From NCBI GenBank assembly GCA_002434335.1, contig DJJW01000064.1, forward strand, positions 48,702 through 61,550: a DNA stretch of 12,849 bases, written 5' to 3'. How positions within the stretch are numbered: position 1 is the stretch's first letter; every line of letters begins with the position of its first letter. Below the pieces are notes generated by a model that did no database searches, had not been told where the DNA came from, and saw only the letters and a list, made by a program, of their open reading frames with translations. Of the stretch, positions 1 through 6,931 are shown one piece after another. Origin of the DNA: Lachnoclostridium sp. UBA6558 (GTDB taxonomy: Bacteria > Bacillota > Clostridia > Lachnospirales > Lachnospiraceae). The position numbers and the translations under genes were made by a program.

Positions 1-426
1 AAGCAGCTTAAAAACCTGCCGGTTCTTGGTGGGATCTTTAAGGCAGTTCATTCTGTATTTATGGACAGGGACGATATAAGGGACAGTTTAAGAGCTATTA
101 ATGAAGCAGCAGAAAATATTAAAAAAGGTTATTCCATGACCATATTTCCGGAGGGTACAAGGAGTTTAAGCTCTGAAATGGGTGAATTTAAAAAAGGCAG
201 TTTAAAATTAGCAATCAAAGCAAAGGCACCAATTGTACCGGTCAGCTTAAACGGAACCTATAAAATCTTGGAAAAGTCAAAGAAGGTTACGGGTAATAAG
301 GTGTCAATTTTTTTTCACAATCCAATTTATACAGATAAGTTATCGAAAGAAGAACAAAAAGATTTATCGGAAATAATTCGAAGTATCATTCAAAGAGGTG
401 TTAATGACTTTATAGAAAATGAGTAG
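1..426 (+). CDS. plsC: 1-acyl-sn-glycerol-3-phosphate acyltransferase (PlsC), 3' part
   Basis: This is the C-terminal 141 residues of a PlsC/LPLAT-family acyltransferase, open at the window's left edge. The family transfers an acyl group from acyl-ACP or acyl-CoA to the sn-2 position of lysophosphatidate at the inner membrane face, giving phosphatidate. Visible motifs are block II (VFMDRDD, bases 55-75), block III FPEGTRS (bases 145-165), which binds the glycerol phosphate, and block IV around VPVSLNGT (bases 235-258). Block I (NHxxxxD), which carries the catalytic His and Asp, lies upstream of the window. The frame is open from base 1 through the Met codon at 61, so that Met is internal and not a start. 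The stop is TAG at 424-426. A ketosynthase follows after 80 nt on the same strand, which suggests a lipid-synthesis operon. Confidence 0.93.
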   Translation, partial: KQLKNLPVLGGIFKAVHSVFMDRDDIRDSLRAINEAAENIKKGYSMTIFPEGTRSLSSEMGEFKKGSLKLAIKAKAPIVPVSLNGTYKILEKSKKVTGNKVSIFFHNPIYTDKLSKEEQKDLSEIIRSIIQRGVNDFIENE

Positions 427-506
427 TGTTATTCGTAAGGCACAATCATAAGTCTAAACATAGATAAGAAATATTTTAAAAACTCATTTATGACTGGAGA
501 GAAAAA
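427..506 (+). other. plsC-fabF intergenic spacer
   Basis: This 80-nt AT-rich spacer shows no convincing promoter, terminator hairpin or FapR/FabT-like palindrome. The only clear element is the fabF ribosome binding site at its end. The simplest reading is read-through from plsC. Confidence 0.4.
496..499 (+). promoter_or_regulatory. ribosome binding site fixing the fabF GTG start
   Basis: GGAG lies 7 nt upstream of the GTG at 507. The nearby ATG at 490 runs into a stop after five codons in its own frame, so GTG is the supported start. Confidence 0.7.
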
Positions 507-1739
507 GTGAACAAAAGAGTTGTAATAACAGGAACCGGTGTTGTGTCTTCCTTAGGTATCGGAACAAAAGATTTTTGGAAGGGTATTAAAGAGGGAAAAA
601 ACGGTATTCATACAATAACCAAATTTGATAATTCCGGTTTTCCGACTAAGGTGGCTGCGGAAATAAGAGAGTTTAACCCCACAGATTTTATTGACAGGAA
701 AGAGTTAAGAAGAATGGACAAATTTTGCCAATATGCTTTAGCAGCTACGAAAATGGCATTTGATGAATCTAAACTATGTTTAGAAAAAGAAGACAGAAGC
801 AGAATTGGAGTTATTGTAGGGACAGGAATAGGAGGAATGGAAACTTTAGAAAAAGAAGCAGCTGTGTTTTTAAATAAGGGACCTGGAAAAAACAGTCCAT
901 TTGCAGTTCCTATGATTCTTGCCAATATGGCACCTAGCCGTATTGCAATACAATATGGGCTGACAGGATTTAACGAGTGTGTAATTACAGCATGTGCAAC
1001 ATCAAACAATGCAATTGGTGATGCCTTTAAAGTAATCCAAAGAGGCGCTGCTGATGTCATGGTTACGGGGGGTACGGAAGATTGTTTAACACCGGTAGCT
1101 TTCTCAGCATTTTGTTCTACGAAAGCTATGACTACGGTAGATGATCCGGAGAAGGCCTGCAGACCTTTTGATGCTGGAAGAGATGGATTTATTATGGGAG
1201 AAGGTGCCGGAATTTTAATCCTTGAGGATTTAGAACATGCCTTGAACCGTAATGCTCCTATTATTGCTGAAATTGTTGGATATGGATGTACATGTGATGC
1301 GTATCACATAATTGCTCCCCATCCGGAAGGCATAGGAGCAATTGGTTGTATGAAAGCTGCTATTGCAGATGCCGGTATTGAGGTAAGTGAAGTGGGATAT
1401 ATTAATGCCCATGGTACATCAACACCAGCAAATGATTTGATGGAAACAAAAGCGATAAAAGAGGTATTCGGGGTTTATGTGAATAAAGTTGCTGTAAGTT
1501 CGACAAAATCCATGACGGGGCATTTAATGGGGGCGTCAGGAGCGATTGAAGCGGTGATTACAATTATGTCTCTGATGGAAGGATTCCTGCCTCCAACGAT
1601 AAATTATGAAACGCCGGATACCGAGTGCAATCTTTACTATATTCCAAATGTAGGTGTAAAGGCAAATATTTACTATGCCATGTCAAATGGATTCGGTTTC
1701 GGCGGACATAATGCTTCTCTCGTGTTTAAAAAATATTAA
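507..1739 (+). CDS. fabF: beta-ketoacyl-ACP synthase II (FabF)
   Basis: This is a 410-residue FabF-type condensing enzyme, the usual length for the family. It joins malonyl-ACP to a growing acyl-ACP with loss of CO2 in cytosolic type II fatty acid synthesis. The thiolase-fold landmarks are present in order: N-terminal VVITGTGVVSS, nucleophile Cys163 in TACATSNNAIGDA, His302 in NAHGTST, Lys334 and His339 in STKSMTGHLMGASGAIE, and the gating loop GFGFGGHN near residues 395-402. The nucleophile loop reads CATSNN where CASGTN is more usual, a mild deviation that could affect acyl-chain choice (inference). Translation starts at GTG 507, supported by GGAG 7 nt upstream. The next gene begins 24 nt after the stop, so the two are probably cotranscribed. 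A role in a dedicated polyketide or unusual-lipid pathway is possible, because the usual fab operon partners are absent from the window. Confidence 0.95.
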   Translation: MNKRVVITGTGVVSSLGIGTKDFWKGIKEGKNGIHTITKFDNSGFPTKVAAEIREFNPTDFIDRKELRRMDKFCQYALAATKMAFDESKLCLEKEDRSRIGVIVGTGIGGMETLEKEAAVFLNKGPGKNSPFAVPMILANMAPSRIAIQYGLTGFNECVITACATSNNAIGDAFKVIQRGAADVMVTGGTEDCLTPVAFSAFCSTKAMTTVDDPEKACRPFDAGRDGFIMGEGAGILILEDLEHALNRNAPIIAEIVGYGCTCDAYHIIAPHPEGIGAIGCMKAAIADAGIEVSEVGYINAHGTSTPANDLMETKAIKEVFGVYVNKVAVSSTKSMTGHLMGASGAIEAVITIMSLMEGFLPPTINYETPDTECNLYYIPNVGVKANIYYAMSNGFGFGGHNASLVFKKY

Positions 1740-1763
1740 ATCAGTTTTGGAGGTAGGGTTTAA

Positions 1764-2873
1764 ATGTGCAAAGATATTAGTTTGATAAAAGATATGCCGC
1801 AATTAGTAATAGGTGATTTGGTTGCGAAAATGCCTATTGTACAAGGCGGTATGGGTGTTGGAATATCACTTTCCTCTTTAGCTTCGGCAGTAGCAAAAGA
1901 AGGAGGTATCGGAGTTATTTCTGTGGTAGGGACTGGTATTTGTGAGCCTGATTTTAATAAAAATCCCGTTGAAGCCAATATTAGGACTTTAAGAAGTGAA
2001 ATTAGAAAAGCAAAAGAACTTACCGACGGTATTATTGGAGTTAATATCATGGTGGCTTTGTCTAACTTTGACGATATGGTCAGAATATCTGTAGAGGAAG
2101 GCGTCGATATTATTTTTTCAGGTGCGGGGCTCCCAATCGATTTGCCTAAATATATAGGTGATAATAGCAAAACAAAGTTAGCTCCCATTGTTTCATCAGC
2201 AAGAGCGGCAGGGATAATAGCAAAGAGGTGGGTTGACAAGTATAATTATGTACCTGATGCTATTGTAGTAGAAGGTCCCATGGCAGGCGGACATTTAGGA
2301 TTTAGCATAGAGCAGATTTTTGATACAAACTATACTTTAGAAAAGATTGTTCCGGAAGTAATTGAAGTAGCAAAAAAGTATGAAGTAAAATGTAATAAAA
2401 AGATACCGGTAATTGCAGGCGGAGGAATCTATACCGGTCAGGATATCTATAAATTTATCAGCTTGGGAGCGGCAGGTGTTCAAATGGCGACCAGATTCGT
2501 AGCAACTTATGAATGTGATGCATCCATGGATTATAAGCAGGCCTATATTAACTGTAAAGAAGAAGACCTTGTAATTATAAAAAGTCCGGTAGGCTTACCC
2601 GGCAGAGCAATCAGAAACAAATTTATCTTCGATGTGGAACATGAATTAAAACAACCCTTCAAGTGCCCATATAAATGTATCAGAACCTGTGATTATCAAA
2701 AAAGTCCTTATTGTATTGCATTAGCATTAATGAATGCCAAGAAGGGAAATTTAAATAATGGTTTTGTATTTGCAGGGCAGAATGCTTATAAAATAAAAGA
2801 AATATTATCCGTAAAAAATTTAATGAAATCATTAAATTCTGAATATAAGTTAGCACTGCAAGCCGAAAATTAA
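1764..2873 (+). CDS. FMN-dependent reductase of the FabK / nitronate monooxygenase family
   Basis: This is a 369-residue flavoprotein with a TIM-barrel 2-nitropropane dioxygenase-like fold. The family includes FabK, which reduces trans-2-enoyl-ACP with NAD(P)H, and nitronate monooxygenases; PfaD-type trans enoyl reductases are related. Visible features are the N-terminal PIVQGGMGVGIS (24-35), the catalytic-His motif AGGHLGF with His177, the phosphate-binding VIAGGGI (216-222) and GAAGVQMATRFVAT (235-248). A C-terminal segment carries four cysteines, Cys301, 305, 309 and 317, in a CX3CX3CX7C pattern that ordinary FabK lacks. The ATG at 1764 has GGAGG 10 nt upstream (1749-1753). Position 24 nt after fabF supports an enoyl-ACP reductase role, but length and Cys pattern resemble clostridial proteins usually labelled nitronate monooxygenase. 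The family is sure; the substrate is not. Confidence 0.85.
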   Translation: MCKDISLIKDMPQLVIGDLVAKMPIVQGGMGVGISLSSLASAVAKEGGIGVISVVGTGICEPDFNKNPVEANIRTLRSEIRKAKELTDGIIGVNIMVALSNFDDMVRISVEEGVDIIFSGAGLPIDLPKYIGDNSKTKLAPIVSSARAAGIIAKRWVDKYNYVPDAIVVEGPMAGGHLGFSIEQIFDTNYTLEKIVPEVIEVAKKYEVKCNKKIPVIAGGGIYTGQDIYKFISLGAAGVQMATRFVATYECDASMDYKQAYINCKEEDLVIIKSPVGLPGRAIRNKFIFDVEHELKQPFKCPYKCIRTCDYQKSPYCIALALMNAKKGNLNNGFVFAGQNAYKIKEILSVKNLMKSLNSEYKLALQAEN

Positions 2874-2978
2874 TTTTAATCATTTTTTTAAATATTAATT
2901 ACCTGTAAATTTAAATAAAGTTTTATTAAAAAATTAGTACTCTATGGATTTTAACCTGTGCATAGGCTACAATAGATT

Positions 2979-3014
2979 TAAAGAGCTGTTTTTCTTCATA
3001 TAATCAGCTCTTTA
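2979..3014 (+). repeat. 10-bp inverted repeat (stem-loop) in the Bce-module leader
   Basis: TAAAGAGCTG (2979-2988) and CAGCTCTTTA (3005-3014) are exact reverse complements separated by 16 nt. The downstream sequence TTTATTCT is only weakly U-rich. It could be a weak terminator for the upstream lipid genes, a 5'-UTR hairpin of the Bce transcript, or an operator. A consensus -10 hexamer, TATAAT (2999-3004), sits inside the loop. Confidence 0.55.
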
Positions 3015-3058
3015 TTCTAAAATAGGAAAAGCAATTTCGTTGTTTAATCTCGATTTGC

Positions 3059-3062
3059 AGGA
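3059..3062 (+). promoter_or_regulatory. ribosome binding site fixing the response-regulator start at 3069
   Basis: AGGA ends 6 nt before the ATG at 3069 but abuts the in-frame TTG at 3063. ATG 3069 is therefore the real start, and the protein begins MKKILLIEDD as usual for the family. Confidence 0.7.
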
Positions 3063-3068
3063 TTGAAT

Positions 3069-3806
3069 ATGAAAAAAATATTATTAATAGAAGATGATAT
3101 TACGCTTAATAATCTAATTAAAGAATCCATAGAGAAGTATGGCTATGAAGTAAAAACCATAGATAATTTTGAAAATATTGAAAAGGAATTTCAAGAGTTA
3201 TGTCCGGACTTAGTTCTACTGGATATTAATTTGCCCTACTCGGATGGGTTTCAGTTGTGTAGAAGTTTCAGGAGGGAATCAAAAGTTCCCATAATCTTTA
3301 TATCAGCCAGAAGTAATTATACGGAACAGATAAGAGCATTAGAATCAGGGGGAGATGATTATATCGTAAAACCTTTTGATGTTGAACTGCTTCTGGCTAA
3401 AATACAAGCTGTATTTCGCAGGACATATGGAGAATATTCTGAGACTGTAACTCAGGTTTCTTTGGAAAACGGATTATCATTAAATAAAAATAATTTTGAA
3501 ATGAGTTATAAAAATAATACAGTTGAACTTTCTAAAAAGGAATTTCAACTAATGAGTAAGCTGGTGGAAAAAGAAAATGCATTTGTGTCCAGAGAAGAAT
3601 TATTAGAAGAATTATGGGATGAGAAATATTTTATAGATGATCATACGCTAACCGTTAATATCACAAGAGTTAAAAATAAACTGGCTTCACTTGGTCACAA
3701 GGATGTTATAAAAACCAAGAGAGGAGCAGGGTATATGTTTGTAAGTGCAGCCGCGCATAATAAGATTCAAAGCGATGGGTATAAAGATGAAAAAAGTATT
3801 TTTTGA
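3069..3806 (+). CDS. OmpR/PhoB-family response regulator (BceR-like)
   Basis: This is a 245-residue DNA-binding response regulator. The receiver domain (about 1-117) has the acidic pair Asp9/Asp10, the phospho-acceptor Asp52 in LVLLDINLP, Ser79 in FISA and Lys101 in VKPF. The C-terminal winged helix (about 130-226) carries the OmpR signatures LSKKEFQLMSKL, SREELLEELW and HTLTVNITRVKNKL, ending in IKTKRGAGYMF. In Bce systems the kinase phosphorylates this protein, which then activates transcription of the adjacent transporter. The order regulator, kinase, ATPase, permease on one strand supports the assignment. The ATG at 3069 is preferred over the TTG at 3063 because of RBS spacing. The 3' end overlaps the kinase start. 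The residues after Phe224 form a short non-conserved tail. Confidence 0.93.
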   Translation: MKKILLIEDDITLNNLIKESIEKYGYEVKTIDNFENIEKEFQELCPDLVLLDINLPYSDGFQLCRSFRRESKVPIIFISARSNYTEQIRALESGGDDYIVKPFDVELLLAKIQAVFRRTYGEYSETVTQVSLENGLSLNKNNFEMSYKNNTVELSKKEFQLMSKLVEKENAFVSREELLEELWDEKYFIDDHTLTVNITRVKNKLASLGHKDVIKTKRGAGYMFVSAAAHNKIQSDGYKDEKSIF

Positions 3807-4824
3807 TTTTTTAAAAGACAGCTTAAATGATATAGTAAGCTTTTTTTTAAGTATTTTATTCATTTTGATCTATTATAACTTAACTGCCGGTATTACAGAT
3901 ATTGTATATCCTTTGTTAATTGCAACCACTATATTTATGATATCCCGTGTAATTTCATGGATAAAATATTATTATTTCCATGTTAATATTTATAAATTAG
4001 ATAAATTAAAGAATGACAAGATATTGGAAATGACGTATGAACAAAGAAGGGTTACCGAAGTCTTTTCAGATTTACAAGAAAAATATTTAATTGAAATCAG
4101 CAAAAAAAATGCGGAAAGTAATGCTTCCCGGCTTTTCTTTTCCCAATGGGTGCATAATATGAAAACACCGGTTTCCATATTAAGTCTTATACTTCAAAAA
4201 TTTGAACGTGAATCAGAGCAAGAGTTAGAAAATGAAGACCGGGAACAAATTAATGAGTTCATTTCAGCAATACGGGAAGAGAATATAAAATTAAGAAATG
4301 GATTGGAAAACCTATTAAATATTCTTAGAATGGATGAGTTTGCAAAAGATTATGAACCGGAAGCGGTTGACCTTCTTGTTTTGTTAAAAGAAATTATAAA
4401 TGCAAAAAAAAGTTTATTTATATATAATAACGTATTTCCCAAAATTGTGTCAGGCGAAGACAAGATAATCGTTTTAACAGATGAAAAATGGAATGGGTTT
4501 ATGTTGGATCAGCTGATTAATAATGCTGTGAAATATTCAAAAGTTGAGGGTGAAAGAAAAACATTAAAATTTATTATCAATCGAATAGGGGATAAGATAC
4601 AATTAAAAATAATAGATGAGGGGATTGGTATAAATAAAAATGACCTGAATCGGGTATTTGAGCCATTTTTTACCGGGGAAAATGGAAGGAAATACAAGGA
4701 TTCTTCAGGAATCGGGCTTTATATGTGTTCCTTAATAGCAAATAATCTAAATCATAATCTGGAAATAGAATCACAATACGGAGTAGGCACTACAGTAATT
4801 GTAACCTATCCTTTAAAGCGTTAA
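3787..4824 (+). CDS. intramembrane-sensing histidine kinase (BceS-like)
   Basis: This is a 345-residue sensor kinase. Two N-terminal membrane helices (about 15-31 and 39-59) are joined by only a few external residues, the hallmark of intramembrane-sensing kinases that read the state of a partner ABC transporter rather than binding ligand directly. The H-box is FSQWVHNMKTPVS with phospho-acceptor His123. The ATP-binding domain shows the N-box LINNAVKYS (Asn245/246), the G1 box DEGIGI (277-282), the F box FEPFF (291-295) and the G2 box SSGIGLYM (306-313). ATG 3787 overlaps the regulator gene by 20 nt. An in-frame ATG at 3775 and a GTG at 3745 are less attractive because they add a charged extension and lie deeper in the upstream gene. 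The RBS is weak (GATGGG, 7 nt upstream), so translational coupling is likely. Confidence 0.9.
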   Translation: MKKVFFDFLKDSLNDIVSFFLSILFILIYYNLTAGITDIVYPLLIATTIFMISRVISWIKYYYFHVNIYKLDKLKNDKILEMTYEQRRVTEVFSDLQEKYLIEISKKNAESNASRLFFSQWVHNMKTPVSILSLILQKFERESEQELENEDREQINEFISAIREENIKLRNGLENLLNILRMDEFAKDYEPEAVDLLVLLKEIINAKKSLFIYNNVFPKIVSGEDKIIVLTDEKWNGFMLDQLINNAVKYSKVEGERKTLKFIINRIGDKIQLKIIDEGIGINKNDLNRVFEPFFTGENGRKYKDSSGIGLYMCSLIANNLNHNLEIESQYGVGTTVIVTYPLKR

Positions 4825-4830
4825 GGGGGG
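4825..4830 (+). promoter_or_regulatory. strong G-rich ribosome binding site for the ABC ATPase
   Basis: A run of six G lies immediately after the kinase stop and 4 nt before the TTG at 4835. No nearby in-frame ATG gives a complete ABC domain, so this site decides the TTG start. Confidence 0.6.
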
Positions 4831-4834
4831 TATC

Positions 4835-5590
4835 TTGCAGGTATTAAAAGCGGAAAATATATTAAAAACATATAGTAAGGAATTTACTGCTGCTTCCTTA
4901 AATGTAATAAATGGTTTAAATATGTCAATAAGCGAAGGGGAGTTTACCGCTATTATGGGTTCTTCAGGTAGCGGAAAAACAACGCTCTTAAATATTTTTA
5001 GCGGTCTTGATAAACCTACACTGGGAAATATAGAAATAAACGGTATCAACCTATCAAACTTAAATATAGATGAAAAAGCAATCTTTCGAAGAGAAAATCT
5101 GGGAATTATCTCGCAAAGCCTTAGCCTTTTAAATGATCTTAGCTTATATGAAAATATTGTACTCCCGCTAATCATGCTGGGAAGACCTCGAAAAAAAGTA
5201 AAAGAAAAAGCTGAGGAATTAATTAAGTTATTAAATATACATGATGTGATGGATGAGTATCCTATGAGTGTTTCACAAGGACAAAGGCAACGGGCTGCAT
5301 GCTGCAGGGCGCTTATTACAAATCCTAAAATAATATTAGCAGATGAACCAACCGGAAACCTGGATTCAAAGTCAGCTAAAAAATTTATGAATTATTTAAG
5401 ACTAATAAATGATGAGAAGAAAGTAACCTTGCTTTTAGCTACACATGACTCTAAGATTGCCAGTTATTGCACAAGAGTTATTTTTTTAAAAGATGGAGTT
5501 ATTTTTGCGGACATCTATAAAAATGTAGAAGAACGAAAGTTTCTTAATAAAATTTTGGATTGTCTTGCAATAATGGGTGGTGATGATTAA
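4835..5590 (+). CDS. ABC transporter ATP-binding protein (BceA-like)
   Basis: This is a 251-residue cytoplasmic ATPase of the MacB/LolD/BceA class, which pairs with FtsX-like permeases. Motifs in order are Walker A GSSGSGKT (42-49), Q-loop Gln94, signature VSQGQRQR (146-153), Walker B IILADEP (166-172) with catalytic Glu171, D-loop GNLD (174-177) and switch His204. The signature is unusual: the expected LSGGQ reads VSQGQ. Translation begins at TTG 4835, behind a G6 tract. The stop TAA shares its last A with the permease ATG, so the two genes are translationally coupled and surely form one complex. In Bce systems ATP hydrolysis drives removal of antimicrobial peptides or their lipid targets and also informs the kinase. 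Which compound is recognised cannot be told from this protein. Confidence 0.93.
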   Translation: MQVLKAENILKTYSKEFTAASLNVINGLNMSISEGEFTAIMGSSGSGKTTLLNIFSGLDKPTLGNIEINGINLSNLNIDEKAIFRRENLGIISQSLSLLNDLSLYENIVLPLIMLGRPRKKVKEKAEELIKLLNIHDVMDEYPMSVSQGQRQRAACCRALITNPKIILADEPTGNLDSKSAKKFMNYLRLINDEKKVTLLLATHDSKIASYCTRVIFLKDGVIFADIYKNVEERKFLNKILDCLAIMGGDD

Positions 5591-6855
5591 TGAATTATTT
5601 TCTTATTACACAGCAATTTTCTAAAAAGAATGTTAAAAAGTATTATTCTTTTGTACTTAGTTGCATTGAGTGTATACTATTATATTTTCTTTTCACACCA
5701 TTTCTTTGTAATCAAGAAATTTTTGAGATAGAAAACCAGCTTATTGTAAATATAATAAGGGGCTCTATGTCAATTATTATAGGGATATTAAGTTTCTTTA
5801 CCATTTATTCTTTTTACACTTATATTAAAATTAGGAGCAATGAATTTAAAATCTTATTCGTATTAGGACTCACAAAAAAAGATTTACAAAAATTAATTCT
5901 TTTTGAGCAATTTTATTTAATATTTATCAGTACGCTGATTGGAATGTTATTAGGGACAATCTTTTCAAAACTGTTTTTCCTTGCCATCTTTAGATACTTA
6001 GGTTTGGAAGGGATAGGATTTTCAATTAATCTTTTAAGTTATGTTTATACAACAATATTTGCAGGTGCACTTTATTTCATTATTCTGCAAAGAAATATAG
6101 TAACTTTGAAAGAAATAGAAATTCTTAAAATACCTATAAACCCAGAAAAAAAGAACAAATTAGTATCTATTATAAAAGTAGTTGTAACATTACTATTAAT
6201 TATTTTGGAAAGTTTTTGTATTATTAATTGGAAGGAATCAAGTTTTAACAGGTATATTAATTTTTATATTACATGTGTAGTAGTTCTATATTTATATTTA
6301 TTTTTATTGAATAATATAATTGTTAAAATGGTAACTAAGAAAATAAAAAATAAATTTTTCATAATAAACTCATTTACAAAAAATATAGAAAAAGAAAAAT
6401 ATTTCATATTTTTTACAGTTATCTTTGCAAATTTATTTGTTACTTATTATTACTTTAGCGGATTATTTTTTTCCTTATTTAAAGTAACACCGGCAGAATC
6501 AAAATTAATTCATTTAACAAGTTTTATTACTTATTTTTTATATTTTTTTATATCTTCACAAATAGTATATCTTAAAGTTAAAATTGAATTAATGGAATCG
6601 AAAGAATATTATAGCAATATGTTTATTATTGGTTTTATGAAGAAAGATATCATTAAAATGGTAGTAAAAAATCTAAGAAATTATTTTTTTACTCCAATTA
6701 TATTTGTTTCTATTATGACAACAGCCTTTATTGTCTTTATGGTACGAAGTGTTTCTTCTGCGCTTATGATTGTATTAGTATTATTATGCGCTTTTCTATT
6801 ATATTATTTAGTTTATATGAAAGCTAAAAATTACTTAAACAGAAATATAGTATAG
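5590..6855 (+). CDS. FtsX-like ABC permease (BceB-like) lacking the large extracellular domain
   Basis: This is a 421-residue, very hydrophobic and AT-rich permease. Ten membrane segments can be picked by eye: about 20-38, 53-79, 104-131, 148-166, 190-212, 222-243, 271-295, 308-328, 364-385 and 389-410. Two cytoplasmic coupling segments typical of FtsX domains are present, RSNEFKILFVLGLTKKDL (82-99) and KEYYSNMFIIGFMKKDI (338-354). BceB proteins also have ten helices but are about 650 residues long because a roughly 200-residue extracellular domain lies between helices 7 and 8. Here that loop is only about 12 residues (296-307). Both ends look natural, so this is a compact variant and not a broken gene. 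The start codon overlaps the ATPase stop by 1 nt. No terminator is visible in the 38 nt before the IS. Confidence 0.85.
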   Translation: MNYFLITQQFSKKNVKKYYSFVLSCIECILLYFLFTPFLCNQEIFEIENQLIVNIIRGSMSIIIGILSFFTIYSFYTYIKIRSNEFKILFVLGLTKKDLQKLILFEQFYLIFISTLIGMLLGTIFSKLFFLAIFRYLGLEGIGFSINLLSYVYTTIFAGALYFIILQRNIVTLKEIEILKIPINPEKKNKLVSIIKVVVTLLLIILESFCIINWKESSFNRYINFYITCVVVLYLYLFLLNNIIVKMVTKKIKNKFFIINSFTKNIEKEKYFIFFTVIFANLFVTYYYFSGLFFSLFKVTPAESKLIHLTSFITYFLYFFISSQIVYLKVKIELMESKEYYSNMFIIGFMKKDIIKMVVKNLRNYFFTPIIFVSIMTTAFIVFMVRSVSSALMIVLVLLCAFLLYYLVYMKAKNYLNRNIV

Positions 6856-6893
6856 ATGAATAATCCGTTTATTGTGCAATGAGTGAAATTGTA

Positions 6894-6931
6894 ACGTAAG
6901 CGCACCATAGGTTCTTTCCAAACTTAGTTGA
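6894..6931 (+). repeat. left terminal inverted repeat of the ISL3 element
   Basis: It begins ACGTAAGCG and ends TTCTTTCCAAACTTAGTTGA. It matches the reverse complement of 8746-8783 at 34 of 38 positions, with mismatches clustered at 6903-6906 and at 6911. The ancestral transposase stop (TTA, 6924-6926) lies inside it. Confidence 0.85.

Larger units (their letters stand above)
2874..3068 (+). promoter_or_regulatory. lipid-gene to Bce-module intergenic region with candidate promoter
   Basis: This is a 195-nt AT-rich spacer. A near-palindrome of 12 bp, CCTGTGCATAGG (2955-2966, 10 of 12 symmetric), directly precedes a -10-like TACAAT (2968-2973). There is no good -35 box at the expected spacing, as is common for activator-dependent promoters. 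A transcription start about 7 nt downstream would fall at the base of the inverted repeat at 2979-3014. The assignment is inferred from sequence pattern alone. Confidence 0.3.

Noticed and set aside
608..1060. Minus-strand open frame of 150 codons inside fabF
   Set aside because: It lies entirely antisense to a gene with complete catalytic motifs, has no recognisable domain, and is the expected shadow of the plus-strand codon pattern. Similar frames at 1760-2239 and 4813-5175 were rejected for the same reason.
2999..3004. Perfect TATAAT as the main promoter of the Bce module
   Set aside because: There is no -35-like hexamer at 16-18 nt, and it sits in the loop of an exact inverted repeat. 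It is noted but not called as a promoter.
3745..3786. GTG at 3745 (or ATG at 3775) as start of the histidine kinase
   Set aside because: They lie 62 and 32 nt inside the response-regulator gene with no Shine-Dalgarno sequence, and add a basic extension not expected before the first membrane helix. ATG 3787 gives the usual N-terminus.
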